In this document: positions 1 to 12,740 of the stretch, one piece after another
How positions within the stretch are numbered: position 1 is the first letter of the stretch
How the letters are laid out: every line of letters starts with the position of its first letter
Assembly (NCBI GenBank): GCA_020205615.1
Contig: CM035153.1
Location: 93,152,792 to 93,216,791 of the forward strand
DNA length: 64,000 bases
Direction: 5' to 3'
Source of the DNA: Panax quinquefolius
Lineage: Eukaryota; Streptophyta; Magnoliopsida; Apiales; Araliaceae
Notes under the pieces: model-generated
The model's database searches: none
What the model was told of the DNA's origin: nothing
The model's input: only the letters and a program-made list of their open reading frames with translations
Made by a program: the position numbers and the translations under genes

Positions 1-779
1 TATTATTTTGAATACAAGGCTTAAATTTTATTTTTTCATTTATAAACTAATCTTTTTTATGATATTTAAGTTTTTAAAAAAAAAACATAGATAATGTTAT
101 GGAATCTTTCAAAAGAAAAATTATTTCAAACTTAAGTTAAAAAAAATGTTTGTTTCAAATCAGTCATTGCCCAAGTGTTTTCAAAGTAGGCTGCGTTTGA
201 TAAAATTGAGTAATACATCTTAATAAATTAGATTCTGAATAAAATAATATTTGAATCTAACTTTTTTGGGCCTATTTTGAATGAAATAATATTTAAATTT
301 AACATTTCACTGTATAAGTTTGCGTCCAAATAAATAATAATTTTGAAATGAAAAATAATGCGTTTTGGGAAGAAAAAAAAAGAAGGTCAAAACATGCTTA
401 TTAGGTTTATCTTAATTTTTGGCAACAATTTACTAGTCGTTGCAAAAACTTATACAAAATACGCAACGAAAAAAAATTGTTGACAATGATTGTAGCCCAT
501 ATTAGAATACGAAATATAGCAAAAAAATAATTTTTTGCCCAAGATGAGGAGAAATAACATCGGCATCAAAAAAAATTAAATAGGCAGGAAATTATTTTTT
601 TTCCACTACTAAATTGACAACGAAATTTTGCAACAACCTATGAATTTCGTTACGAAAAATGAAAGCCTTTCAGAAACTGAAATGAATGAAATTTTTGTTG
701 CTAAATATGCATTTTTTACAACAACTTTATAAGTCATTGCCCGATATATCGTTGCCAAATGTCTATTTTTTTTGTAGTG
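1..779. mobile_element. CACTA-type transposon end (fragment, enters from left)
   Basis: The segment ends at 774-779 with GTAGTG, the reverse complement of the CACTAC terminus of plant CACTA (En/Spm) elements. It is preceded by a T-rich run and by scattered subterminal motifs such as CGTTGC and GCAACAA on both strands from about 420 onward. The first ~400 bases are AT-rich and show no recognisable gene. No transposase coding is visible. The matching left end lies outside the window or is lost. Orientation relative to a transposase cannot be set. Confidence 0.5.
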
Positions 780-1964
780 GGATTAATAGAAGAGGAAACG
801 TTTACGTTGGAACCATTAGTGCGACTTAATCAGTGCGGTTGGTAATAGAGGTTGCCAATGATAAAAGAAAGACCGGTGACGTCGCTTGGATACAAATTTG
901 TTTGGGAAAATTTCTGCCTCCATATAAAAATGTGACGTCATTGCATACTTTGTCATTAAATAAAATAATTTATGACGAACCAGTGTTGTCACTTATTATC
1001 CACTCATCTAATTAGTGACACACTATTATCTCGTCATATAAAATTGGTATTTGTGACAATAAAAATTGTCATAATTTATTAATTTTTTGTCTTTACAAAA
1101 TTTGCCTCCAAAATTTCTTAAATTTTTTGCCTCTAAATAAAATTGTGACGATATTACGTACTGTCACTAAATATAAGAATTTATGACTAACCATTTTTGT
1201 CACTTATCCACTCATCTAATTAGTGACGAACTATTATCTCGTCATATAAAATTGGTATTTATGACAATAAAAATTGTCATAAATTATTATTTTTTCGACT
1301 TTAAAAAATTTCCCTAAAAAAATTTTCACAAAAATTTTGCCTCCAAATAAAATTGTGACGATATTACATACTTTGTCACTAAATATAAGAATTTATGACA
1401 AATCATTTTTATCACTTATCCACTCATCTAATTAGTGACGAACTATTATCTCATCATATGAAATTAGTATTTATGACAATACAAATTGTCATAAATTATT
1501 ATTTTTTCGTCTTTAAAAAATTTTGCTCCAAAATTTTGCCTCTAAATAAAATTATGCCGAATTTGTATTTGGCGTCACTAAATGTGAACATTAGTGACGA
1601 AAGCACATTGTCACTAAATTTTACAAATAATTATTGACAAACTATTATGTTGTCATCGAAAAAAATATTTTGTGGCAATAAATATTGTCATCAATTATTA
1701 CAAAATGTCACTAAAAGGTTTCCCTCCAAAATTTTGGTACGAAATTCTACCTCCAAAATAACTTGTGATTTAATTTTGTTAATCGTCATCAAATGTGTAA
1801 ATTAGTGACTTATATAAATGATTAATAGTAATAAAGTAAAAGTCAGTCACAAAAGTAAAAGTTTTAGTGACGATTATGAATTTCATAATTATTAATTAAC
1901 ACATTGTGACAAAAATTTGTGCGTGACAAAAATTTCGTCATAAAATGTGTGATTTCTTGTAGTG
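780..1964. mobile_element. CACTA-type transposon end with terminal repeat and subterminal repeats
   Basis: Bases 1948-1964 read TGTGATTTCTTGTAGTG, the reverse complement of CACTACAAGAAATCACA, a standard plant CACTA terminus. The inward sequence is full of GTGAC/GTCAC motifs, as expected for subterminal transposase-binding repeats. The three bases after the end (TAA, 1965-1967) are the candidate 3-bp target duplication. No left terminus is visible near 780, where a second CACTA end abuts, so one element is nested in or broken by the other. No coding sequence is visible. Confidence 0.65.
880..1720. repeat. ~210-bp tandem subterminal repeats with hairpins
   Basis: About four degenerate units. 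The shared block CACTCATCTAATTAGTGAC recurs at 1001, 1209 and 1421, a period near 210 bp, with a more diverged unit around 1560-1720. Units contain a hairpin with arms TGACAAT and ATTGTCA around an A-rich loop (about 1053-1072, 1261-1281 and 1473-1492). Inference: these are binding or strand-transfer sites for a CACTA transposase. Confidence 0.7.
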
Positions 1965-4900
1965 TAATTATTTTCCAAGAAAATATAATCATATATTATT
2001 TATATAATATATGAAATGATTTTTAAATTATTATTATAATTATTTTATTATATGAATTTTGTTCGTATTATTAAGTTAATTATTTTAACTTAATTAATAA
2101 TGTTAAGTATAATGAGATAAATCGGATATGGAATCCAAACCCTAATTTTTTGGATTTTGATCAAGGTATGAGAATAATAATATAATATTAATTATATTTT
2201 GATTTTTCAAAGCTATAAATATGTCATCAGATATATGTGGACCGATAAGGGTTGGTCAATTATGGTGTTATGTGACAAACCCTTATATTACTGTGTGAAA
2301 CCCTAATTACAAATTTTAGGAACTAATTTTATTTTATTTTAAACCCTAAAGGAAAGCTTCGTAACCTAATTATACATTAGGTGAGACAATTAAATAACCT
2401 AAGGATTATGGTAATAAGGAAATGTTAGTATTTAATATGTATACTAACTTAAATGGATAATCTTGTTATTTTAAGTGACTAATAATTTTAAGCCTATTTC
2501 TAGTAAACCTAATTAGGTTATGAGCTAAAGTCACATGTATAAGTAATTAAATTTCATAAGATTGGGAATGGAAATCCTAAATAAACAATTTGGGTAGCAT
2601 ATATTAAAATTGTTAGACTATGTTCATTACATGGCCCAAAACAATTAAAGGAGAAGCCCAAAAGAAATAAAATGCAAACCAATACTTATCCCACTTGATT
2701 AAGGGTATTTTAGACCTTTGATTAATCAAATTTTTGCATTAAAATAAATGCAAAATGGAGTAGATATTGGGGCAAGGGGGCCGGCCACATTAGGCCATTT
2801 AAGGAAACAAAATTAAGCTAATCAAGTTCCATAACTAGAAGTGTTACATACAAGGACAAGTGTGTCATGCTCCCATTGGTGGAAAGCTTAATTAGCACCT
2901 TTAATCACGTGATTAGGCTTAATTGAAAGAGATAAGGTGAAGTCTTTTATCCATGGGACAACAAAAGTATGGGGGATAATAGTTTAATCACACATTCATT
3001 TGCTAGACATTTTCATTTCTCCTATCATTCTTCTTCTTCTTTTTCTCCCAAACTAGCAACATACAAGAGAGAAAAGAGAGAAAGAAGGTTCAGTTTTTAG
3101 TGTGCTAGTTTGATTATGAACCCTAAGTTTATACTCTACTTTGGTAAATCAAGGAAGGTTGCCACAAAATCAAGGTATAACCTAATCTTCATCTTCTTCT
3201 TCTATTTTGTATTATAGCTTGATTTTGTTGGGGTTATGAACTAATACTCAAGATACCCTAGTTCTACATATCATCATATATGGAACTAAGTATCTTGAGT
3301 GTTAGATCAAAGGTTTAGAGGAAGGAAATGAGCATATGTTCTCCAAGGGGTGAAACCCTTGTTTTTCTTCCACTAAATCTTGTGTAACTCAAGTTTTACA
3401 ACTTGGATTTGTGATCCGTCGATGGGGGGTGCTAGATACATGAGTTATCTAGTAAACCCAAGTGGTAAAACACAATTCTACCATGTATCGAAGCCATGGG
3501 GGATGTTTTCCCCAAAACAGTCCACATAGAAAGTTAAGGTTTCAAAACCCTAAAAAGCTACTATCCCCGTTTTTCTTAAGACTATTTCGGACAGTTGGAA
3601 GCCTTTTAAAAATCTGGAAAAAATCATAGAGGTACCTTGAGAAGTTATCTACGTGTAGGAAAAAGAACGAACACGTTTTGATTTATAGGTTGTGCGTAAT
3701 GGCTATTTCCGTAAAGGACTCCTAAATATTAACACCCGAATATCTCACAGTGTATGCATGGGAAAAATCCGAACCTTTTACTGTAGGTTCATATATGTTA
3801 TGAGAGTATACCCTAAATATTTCAGATATTTCTGAGCAAAACTCAATTTATGAAAAATGAAGCAAGATCCGAGTGTTTTGGGCACTTTAAAAATAGTAAA
3901 TCATTTTCTAAAATTCCAGAAAAATTTGGGGATCATTGTTGGGTCATATACTATCCAAATCAAAAAAAGAAGAATTTTTGGAATCCGTTTGCTATTTTTC
4001 CTAAAAATGATGAAGTTATGAATAAAAGGAAATAAATAGTTAAATGATGTCTTAAATAAGAATATTAAGTAAATTAAAAATATTTTAAGTTATACTTAAT
4101 GACTTTTAATATTTTAAAAAATAGTACATTAATATTTTAATATTAATGGTTATTATTTAAAATGATTTTAAATGTTTTAAAAAACATTTAAGGGTAATAT
4201 AAATGTTTTAAAAATATTTTTAGTTATTATAAATAACTTTAATATTTTGGCAATGGTTGCATTAATAGTTTAATAATAATTAAATGATAATAGAATTATT
4301 TGATATTTGAATCATTTAATAATGATTTCGGTGTTTGAAAATTCGTGATAAAATAATAAATGTTTATTGAGTCATTTAAAATAATACGGCTGATAGTTAT
4401 AGATATTGAGTTACAGAATAGAGTCTTAAATTCGATAATTACCCGATAAAGTCGCTTGTGATAAATCACATATTTTAGAAATTAATCTGACTTAGATATT
4501 TTGATCAGATTAATGTTTGTTTGTGATGCAATAATAAGCTGAATATGTATGATAATGTGATTAGGTTATGTCGATCATGCGAAATGCAAAGATTATATGT
4601 TATAGTATATTGTTCTAATCGAATCGAATGATCTGATTAATGATAGGTTGTGATATAAAAGATAAAACTAAGTTCCGTATTGTAAGCAGCACATCAGGCA
4701 AGTATCCTACCTTTGCATTTTCTTTATGCAATGGACATGAGTAAGAATGTTTCAGAATTATATTATTACTGTACAGATTATTAACCCTATAGTATATACG
4801 CTCATTGATTGTCAACATGTTAGTATATGGTAATTCAGATATATATTATGTTCGTTAATTTCTATAAATGGTTATACAAGTGTCCCCACTTGGATAATCA

Positions 4901-6419
4901 TTGCATTTAATCACATGTTGATACACCTTTGTTAATTACCGTATATATATATATATATATATGTTGAATTATAGATTATTGTTGAACAAGATAAAACCTT
5001 ATTATTATCCAACCGAATTGCTTTGGTTTGAAACCCCGACAAGTATGAACATCCCTTACACGGGAAAACTTTTATGCACTCAAGGTGGATAGAGTGAACG
5101 ATAACATCGTTCTTGCATGTAGTATTGATCAATACAGGGTACAACGGGCTGATCACCCTCGTGCCCGTAAGTTATGACGGCTCTGAGATGATGAAGTTCG
5201 CTTAACCTTTTCAAAATGAAAACAATGTTCATAGTATGTCCCTTAACCCTATTTATAGTCAAGACATAGTTTCAAAATTTGAAAGAGGGTTGTTATGTTA
5301 TTATTATTTGCCTCGTATTACTTCACAACTATTGACTTGTTGTAGAAGGTAGTACAAAGAAAATATTTAAACCTTTCAAATAATATTTATAATTATTATT
5401 ACTTCATTGGGCACTCAAATGCTCATCCTTGCTTAATTTAAATATTTTCACTAAGTGTGAACAACTCAAGGCTCTTGCTAAGAACAAGGAAAGGAAAGGT
5501 TCTTTGAATGATTTTAATGTTATCTTATGTAATAGTTTAATATTATTAAGGCAATGTTATATATCTATTATCATGTATTGTAAGGAATGATTAAAGGTTA
5601 CGACTTGGAATCTAGACTGATAATTGTTGTCGACGCCGGGATTTTTGAGTGTCCCTTTTCGTTACTTGTCTTTTGGTGTTCTCATGTTAATGTGAGATTT
5701 GTTTGAAAAAACAAGTGAAAAAGGTCTGACATGTATAATGTCGATGATTGACTTTAAGAGTCGCCAGTTGGTGTTTTTAACTGGTTGCACCAACGCAACC
5801 GAAAAGGTTTACACATTGACCCAGTGATTTGGCACTGCTAGACGGGTCTATGAAATCTAGATTCATTAAGGGTTCGGGGGCTTGATTATGCGGAGGGAAG
5901 GTGTTAGGCAACCCCCCGACATCCGTGTTACCACGGTGACCGCCACTTCTCAAAAAAAATTGTTATATGAATGTGTGTGTGTGTGTGGATCAATGTGCAA
6001 TTATATGAAAGTAGTGCGAGGCCTTGTTCGCACCTATATACACAAGGTTTGAATTTTATATGAAAATTCAGTTTTAACCAAGATTTAGCAATGAAGTTTT
6101 ATAAAAGAGGTTTTTCAAACCTTATGCTCAATAGAAATTGAGACCTTTTCATACTTTCATTTTTTATTAAATGTTCGGCTTGTTTGCTTTTATTTTTGAG
6201 ATGCGAAGCATCCTCGAAAAACAATATACAAGAAGCTTAAACTCCTCATGGGCATGACAAATCATCCAAGGAAACTCGAGACATCGTAAAATAATGTACA
6301 AGTCGCCATGACGGTAAAATGTCCATCATGGGAACCGAATCTAGATTCAGTAGACTGAACCTGTGATCACATGATTCCTAGGCTCACAAGATACTGCAAT
6401 TTGTATGGAAAGTAGTAAG

Positions 6420-7020
6420 CAGTTATATATATATAAAAGTTGTAAATATATATATAAAAACATTATCAACCGCCACGAAGTGAACTCCAAGCGGGACAAA
6501 ATGTAAATAAAGCTGTAAAAGCGATCAATTGCCACGAAGTGAACTCCAGCGCAGATTTTAATGTAAATAAAAGTCAGAATAGCCACGGAGGAAACTCCAG
6601 GCTTGACAGAAATATAAATATATATATATATATATATATACAAATATATATATAAAAGTAGTAAATGCACTGGATGTGAATCCAGGCTCATCGGATATGT
6701 CCGACAGCAATTATATATATGTATATATATAGAAAAGCGAGTAAATGCACCGGATGTAAAATCCAGGCTCATCAGATATGTCTGACAATAATTATATATA
6801 TATAAATATATATATAAAAGCAATTAAAAGCACCAGACCGAAGTCTAGGCTCATCAGACAGATTCTGACCACAGTTTATATATATAAGTATATATATATA
6901 CAAAAGCAAATAAACTCTCCAGACCGAAGTTTAGGCTCAATCGAGGCATAACTCGATAATGTTAGTCCATATATACAAAATATATACATATATTAGTATA
7001 TATATATATATATTGACAGA
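6420..7020. repeat. Interspersed (TA)n tracts and ~60-bp degenerate repeats inside LTR
   Basis: TATATA runs (for example 6615-6640 and 7001-7013) alternate with recurring blocks containing cgaagtgaactccag or the pattern ccagaccgaagt/caggctcatc. The same alternation occurs at 40690-41500 on the other strand. The long run of I/Y codons that results on the minus strand is not a protein. Confidence 0.75.
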
Positions 7021-7325
7021 AATGAAAACCACGGACCGAAGTCTGGGCAAACACACTCACACGACTCTAAATGCCTACAACAGTGTGTGATAATAGAAGA
7101 AAGAGGCTTTATGAAATGTAAGAAGGTTTACAATGGACTGCTAAAGTAGACTTCTTTGACTTTAAATGGATAAACAGTCAGCTCCCGCCGGATAAAAAGT
7201 AGATATATGTGAGCTAACTAGTGTTTAAAGAAGAGGAAACACTCAAAAGATGTGTATGCAGAGTATAATAGACAGGGCTTCCTCGCCTTTTTCTTTCTCT
7301 CTCTCTTCTCAAATGGTCAATTCTC

Positions 7326-7335
7326 TATATTTATA
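7326..7335 (-). promoter_or_regulatory. Probable LTR TATA box (TATAAATATA)
   Basis: On the minus strand the sequence reads TCTATAAATATAGAGAA, at a position in the LTR matching the U3/R region of this family. It is followed downstream (lower coordinates) by CT-rich sequence. Inferred core promoter of the solo LTR. Confidence 0.5.
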
Positions 7336-8039
7336 GATGGATGGCCAGTCGTCACTTCACGATGACACCGGCAGCTTAAACTCGCGATCGGGTCGTGGTG
7401 GGCCTGGGCTTTCGCGGGTCCCGTTGTCTCATAGTACGTGCACTCGTGCATTGTAATGTCCAATCGAACTTACAAAAATTCAATCCGAGCATCCAAACGA
7501 AGTATATCTGTACTTCTTCGGATCGCTTGTGTCGAGAGTTACGAATGACATGGATTAGAGGTTATACGGGTCGAAGAGGGTCTACATGCCCATGGTCTTC
7601 AAGCTTCAAAGTCTATCCAAAGTACTACCACACGTAATAGTCACTCGTAATTGTCATTCCTCGATTATTGTGGGACATTGTTGTATGTATGTATGTATGA
7701 ATGAAGTGTTGAGACGACGCATATCATTTGGTCGGATGAACAAGATGATGTGTGACTCCTTCTTTCAGTTATCGTCGGGTTGAGTTGAAAGTAGCCGCCG
7801 CTTCAAGGTTACAAATTGAGATTGGACCACTTGTTGGTATATCGCGATATCATCTTGTTGACGTGGTCGATGACGTTGTGACTCGCACCGGGTTATCACG
7901 GCTTAAGCGGAAAGCGTGACGCTTGCTCGTGGTTATATCTCGATTGATCGCTTGTTTGTGTGCCTCGATGTCATCTCATGTATGTTCTCGTCTCGAGGTA
8001 TGTGTGCTTTGACAGGATGTATGTGGTTGAACCTGATCG

Positions 8040-8260
8040 CATGTGTTTGAAACAAGCATTTCTGGTGTTATCACCGGAACTGCAATGACATCTCTTGGGG
8101 CTATCACCAAGGATGGGGTTGCTACTCCCAGTGTTGTCTCTGGGACTGGAACTGAACGTCGCGGTGTTATCGCCGAGATAGAACTGTCCTCTCTGGTGTT
8201 GTTGCCGGTCTTTTGATCTGCATATCTCGGGGTTATCTCCGAGATTTGGAAATGACATTC
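8040..8260. repeat. GATAAC palindromic repeats near LTR start
   Basis: Repeated imperfect palindromes have the shape CTCGG-GGTTATC-TCCGAG (for example 8224-8241), with further units at roughly 8062-8210. The loop always carries TTATC/GATAA. The same array is present at 39680-39910 and 47930-48175 in the complete element, where units read CCGGAGATAACCCCGGG. Confidence 0.8.
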
Positions 8261-8587
8261 CTGTGTCAGGTTCGGGTTTGAGTTGAGCTTAGGTAGTATC
8301 CTAATGGAGCTGATGTTCCCGGTTTGTGTTTCGGGTTTGGAGCTGATCTTCTGGTAGTATCCAGAATGGTTGTAAGCTGTCTTTCAAGGTTATCTCTAAA
8401 AGACGAATCTACCCTCTTGCAATGTCAGTAATAGGAGTGCAGAAAATTTTGAGTGTCTACAATAATTATGTAAATTAAGCTTAATATTTATATTAGTGTT
8501 ATTATTATTAGTATATTTCTGCTCATAGAAATGGTATTGTGAAGCACTGAATTCGGGTTTGAAGTGCCTGGATTTGGGGACTTTACA

Positions 8588-8970
8588 TACTTTGTAACAA
8601 TCTTATTCATTTATTAATAAAAAGTATTAATTTATTAAAGGCTTTTAATTATCTACATGATGCTGCTTTATAAAATGTGATAAACTCATAGTTTTAAGCA
8701 ATGCTTTTAGAATAATGATGATGATCATTCTAATGAGATCTAAATTCTTAGAAAGCTTAAAACTAAAATAGTTTCCAATCGTTGGATTACTAAATTGGGG
8801 ATTAGTGAATTCGGATAGATTAGTACATACGTTGCTTGCTCATTGGATGAGGGTGATTGATCTCATGATCATTTGTGTGGAGACACTAAAGCAAGTATGT
8901 AGGTGCTTATTGGAGCATAAGTTCACTGAACATGGCTCGCTAAGGAATACCTAATGGAGTTTTAGTTGCC
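8588..8970 (+). mobile_element. Ty1/copia 5' LTR, first surviving piece
   Basis: Near-identical to 62488-62871 in the copia 3' LTR (for example TTTGTAACAATCTTATTC). It begins exactly where the gypsy LTR ends (8587) and stops at the target duplication TTGCC (8966-8970), where the giant LTR 8971-27833 was inserted. The LTR continues at 27839. The first 46 bases of the LTR (present at 62442-62487) are not in the window. Confidence 0.9.
8966..8970. repeat. Target-site duplication TTGCC (left copy)
   Basis: Identical to 27834-27838. Together they delimit the insertion of the giant LTR into the copia 5' LTR. Confidence 0.9.
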
Positions 8971-10533
8971 TGTAATGCACCGAAATCCGGTCTATTTTCA
9001 CACCCGGATTCCGTATGTCACGATCCCATCTTCTTCCAAACATACATCATTATATAGCTAAATATAACAACATACATTCTCAAATCCCAGGTTCTAAAAC
9101 CTTATAACCTCTTTCATTACAAATAATGATAATTACATTATTCTTTACATCTTGTATAATTGACTTTTATCCGCCACCAAGGATACATATTAATTCATTA
9201 AACTATTCTATAGTTTAATTCTATCATTCTATATTACAAGTCTTCGCTTGATCTTTACGCTCATTCATATAATGAATGGTACTTCTTCTGGATACCGATC
9301 AACTTGATCTTTACGGGATCCTTAAGTTCTTCTAACATCATTCGCTAAAAATGTTTTTATTTAAAGCAAGTGTGAGCATTCAATTGCCTAGCAGTCATAA
9401 CAGTTGAACAAACAACTTTAAGAATTCAAACATTCTTTTAAGACTTCAATAACCGAACAACGGTTATGAAGCAGCTTGAATAATAGGAATAATCTCGATT
9501 CCTATCATTTTTAAAACATTAGTCACATTCACTTTGAAATACATTCATTCTCTACTCTCTTTCATACACATTCTCTCTAGCTAGAATCAATAGCACAGAC
9601 TTAACAATAACGGTTCATGTATAAACAGAACATTCTCATATTGAACAGTTCAATCATAGAACAGTTCATCTCACAGAAACACCGAAGTGTTCAAATTATG
9701 GCACAAGGCCTCATAGATTCTAACACCTTGTACAAATATCACACATTTGCACATAGACAGAACTTCTCAAGTTCATCATTTGAGAAGTTTTAGAAACTAG
9801 CATTCATTAAAATATGAATGAAGTTAGGAAAACTTGTCTTACACACAGCTACAACTTATAGTTTACACTGACCTGCTCATTCCAATTCCTATGTAGCACA
9901 TAAGGAAATAACACATACACCAATTAGTCATATACTTGACTTTACACATTGGTTTACTTAACTTTACTTCTTAGGGTTCACGTTATTACAAACTAAGTTT
10001 ACGTGACCAACTTCCTTACCGGTTAATGGCTTCATGACATACGGAGATGTCTTACTCAATAAGTTCATCATCATTGATGACGTACATTCATATATTCTTC
10101 TTATAACTTCTCTAGGATTTAGCACACATCGTTTCTCTACTAGTATTCCATATGGTACTCTGAGTGGTTTCCCACAAATAACTAACAAACAAGTTCCCGT
10201 CTCATCTACACTGCCCATAACAATGAGTTAGATAGGTTGCCAGTTTTGTATACACCTTCTCTCTCTGAAGGAATTGTTTAGCCCAGCTCCCATATGTTAA
10301 CCATCAAAGGTTACAATTGTACTGCAACCTAACTTATCTTAACTTATCCAAACTATTAAACTATAATGTTTTTTAAGTCAAATTCTTATTCCTTATAGCT
10401 TTTTGGCAACTAAATGCCATACCTCGGGATTTATTCATATCATCCAAGTCATACAGTCCTTTGTATACTCAGAACGATCATTCCATATTCATTCTATGCA
10501 TTTATAGCATTAAGCATTTTACTTTACCTTTTA

Positions 10534-10538
10534 CTTAT
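10534..10538. repeat. Target-site duplication CTTAT (left copy)
   Basis: Identical to 24933-24937. It is the only duplication pair around the three-LTR array, which shows that the array entered or arose at one insertion site. Confidence 0.9.
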
Positions 10539-11751
10539 TGTAAGACCCCGAAATTTTTTTAAATAAAAAGGAATTTTCTTTATTTATTATTTTGAAATAG
10601 TAAGGGTTGATTTGATTAATGTGGATAGTAAAGGGTTAAATACGCAAATATTTCAAAATAAGCAAGTGGTTATAAAATATTCATTACTGTCGGGGAATAT
10701 TCATTTGGTCGTGGAATATTCGTATCGCTTCGGGAATATTCGTATTTACCGCAAGCAAAACCATGTGTGGGGCCCCATAATGGAAAGCGATTGGATGAGG
10801 AAAACGACAAATATAAGTTGGTTAAAAATAACTACAGTGAGTTGTTACTGCTAAGATCGTTGAATACCCGGTGGTTAAATACAAGAATACGCGGCGTGGT
10901 CGCACAAGAAGACACCAGATTGCATGCGATTGTTGAATTATCGATCCTTACGTAAGAAGACACTACTCAATAATTTTCACACAGAATTACCGCTCAATAG
11001 TTTATTTTATTGATTCAATAATTGTCATATTGGTATTTTATATTATCATTGTTCAATAATTGTCATCGCACAAGATTTCCCATTATCGATCAATAATTCA
11101 TATTATTTGAATAATATTATTAGATAACATTATTGGCAATGTCTAGAAAGTTCTGCCTAAGGAGAGGTTTGGTCACCTAATTGCGCCCAAGAAGGAGAAA
11201 TCCTTATCGAAAGCCCCTCTTTCCGGGAAAATTTGGTCATCATAAATGTGATTCTCAGTATATTATTTGTGAATAATTAATTATTGATTCATATGATAAG
11301 GAAATATTTATTTTATATGAATATAAATGATGGATTTATTTATGTGGTTATTAATGAAGGAATTAATGTTGAGGTGTTTTATCAAGATTTTATCTGATTG
11401 AGGTGTTAAAAATCAAATCGGGGGTTTTGAGATATATTATGGGTTATAATTTTTAATCCGACCGCTGGATTGTGGTAATTTTTGGGTATGTTATACATAC
11501 ATAAGTTGAGTATATGTCCACAAATTTTGAACCGTTAAAATGCACGAAATGATTTGTTGTGAATTTTAAGAGGTGTCTTGATTCTAAATTAGGTTTATAA
11601 TTGATTTTGGTGGAAAATTCTAGAATTGAGTGGGCCCCACTTGTGGTTGGTGAAAAATGTGCTGAATTTTATTTCAAATGTGGTGGGTGGCAATAGTAGC
11701 GGTAAAGCCATCGTGTAGCAGTCAAGTCCGCTTTCTTGGGCCAACATTTTC

Positions 11752-11763
11752 CTATAAATAGAG
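11752..11763 (+). promoter_or_regulatory. LTR 1 TATA box (CTATAAATAGAG)
   Basis: A consensus TATA box in an otherwise conserved block (TTTTCCTATAAATAGAGGGC) found in all three LTRs of the array. Transcription is expected to start about 30 bp downstream. Confidence 0.75.
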
Positions 11764-12035
11764 GGCTAAGTTAGAATTGAAAATCACACCGTAAACAAAG
11801 TTTTCTCTCTTTATCTCTATATTATTGAGCGTATTTTGTGAGTATTTAGATACTTTGAGAGTTGTGCTCAAAGATAAGTTTCATTCAAAGATCACTTCCG
11901 ACCTTTCCTTCCGGTAATCGATTCTTTGAGGTAAGGGATGTTATTTTCTTCTCGATGATATTATTTCTTCAATATCATTACGTCAAATATCGGTTAGAAC
12001 TTTTTATCAAATTTGGAACTTTTTCATGCTCTGGG

Positions 12036-12240
12036 GTTACTATTCATGAGTTACTATTCACGAGTTACTATTCATGAGTTACTATTCACGAAGTTACTAT
12101 TCACGAGTACTATTCATGGTTGCGTGAAAATGTTTTTTTGTGGAATTTCTATCTTTTGGTGTCTGAGTTACTATTCACGATACTAAGACTATTCACGATA
12201 CTTCAAGACTATTCACGAATATCGGACTATTCAATCAAAA
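12036..12240 (+). repeat. Tandem GTTACTATTCAYGA repeats
   Basis: A ~14-bp unit repeated about ten times in and after 12036-12120, then less regularly to 12240. Copies lie at the same LTR position at about 17867-18070 and 23697-23900. The motif ACTATTCAC recurs in other LTR families of the window. Confidence 0.85.
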
Positions 12241-12459
12241 ATGAAATTTTTCTTTTCATCTAAAATATCTATTCGGATACTAGCTTTGATCAGATCCATG
12301 TTTTGATCATTCTTGAATTTTACACACCATTGATTATTTATGAAGTATTTTTGAACTCGGATTGTTTAAAGTACTAATCCATAATACTTTTCATTTTGTT
12401 TCAATCGGATTCGCTTTTTTAAAATATTTTTCATCATCCTCGCCTTAAATGATGATATT

Positions 12460-12740
12460 ATTGAATATCTTTGGCCCAGTAGTGCAAAAGATGAATGATT
12501 TCAAGAATATCTTTGGCCCAGTAGTGCAAAGAGATGAGCAGTGTTTAAATGAATACGACCGATCGATGAATATCTTTGGCCTTTAGTGCAAAGATGAACA
12601 AAGTGTTGAGATGAATACGACCGATTGATGAATATCTTTGGCCTTTAGTGCAAAAGATGAACAGTGTTGAGATGAATACGACCGATTGATGAATATCTTC
12701 GGGCTCAGAAGTGCAAAGATGAATATTTGATTTGAGATGA
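12460..12740 (+). repeat. ~60-bp tandem repeats in LTR 1
   Basis: Units of the form GAATATCTTTGGCC...GTGCAAAGATGAA, followed by GTGTTGAGATGAATACGACC, about five copies. Equivalent arrays lie at 18295-18560 and 24124-24385. The ~80-residue minus-strand frames here are translations of this repeat, not genes. Confidence 0.85.

Larger units (their letters stand above)
5628..8461 (-). mobile_element. Solo LTR of the gag-only (39571-49647) retrotransposon family
   Basis: On the minus strand it starts TGTAGACACTCAAAATTTTC (at 8461) and ends ...CCGGCGTCGACA (at 5628). These ends match the LTRs at 39571-42300 and 47829-49647, as do the internal blocks with the cytosine-rich GATAAC palindromes, the TA-rich repeats and the gccacgaagtgaactcca motif. 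Length is 2,834 bp, close to the 2,730-bp 5' LTR of the full element. No internal region is attached, so it is a solo LTR made by LTR-LTR recombination. The flanks (ATTGT on the left, ATAAT on the right) are not a clean duplication. Confidence 0.85.
1965..8587 (+). mobile_element. Long gypsy-type solo LTR, interrupted (family of 33301-37329)
   Basis: The LTR is present as 1965-5627 plus 8462-8587, split by another LTR. It is the diverged, opposite-strand homologue of 33301-37329. Matching stretches include the start region near 2130-2190 (against about 37130-37160), the block at about 4620-4720 (against about 34250-34330) and the tail at 8500-8587. It ends ...GGGGACTTTACA at 8587. The LTR start is missing, probably cut off by the CACTA insertion at 1964. 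The following TACTT (8588-8592) belongs to the copia LTR. No gag or pol lies beside it, so it is read as a solo LTR. Nothing else is seen in this stretch apart from short spurious reading frames and a (TA) run at about 4942-4962. Confidence 0.7.

Noticed and set aside
6347..6823. 158-codon minus-strand frame rich in Ile and Tyr
   Set aside because: It is produced by (TA)n tracts and LTR repeats; no start context or domain. The same applies to 38250-38489 and 41140-41373.
7971..8258. Minus-strand frame with repeated Gly-Asp-Asn
   Set aside because: The repeat reflects the GATAAC palindromes of the LTR. The array in the other LTR copies is not kept open as a protein.
12460..12740. Regular repeats resembling a CRISPR array
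   Set aside because: Units are directly adjacent, degenerate, within an LTR of a plant retrotransposon, and lack unique spacers or cas genes.
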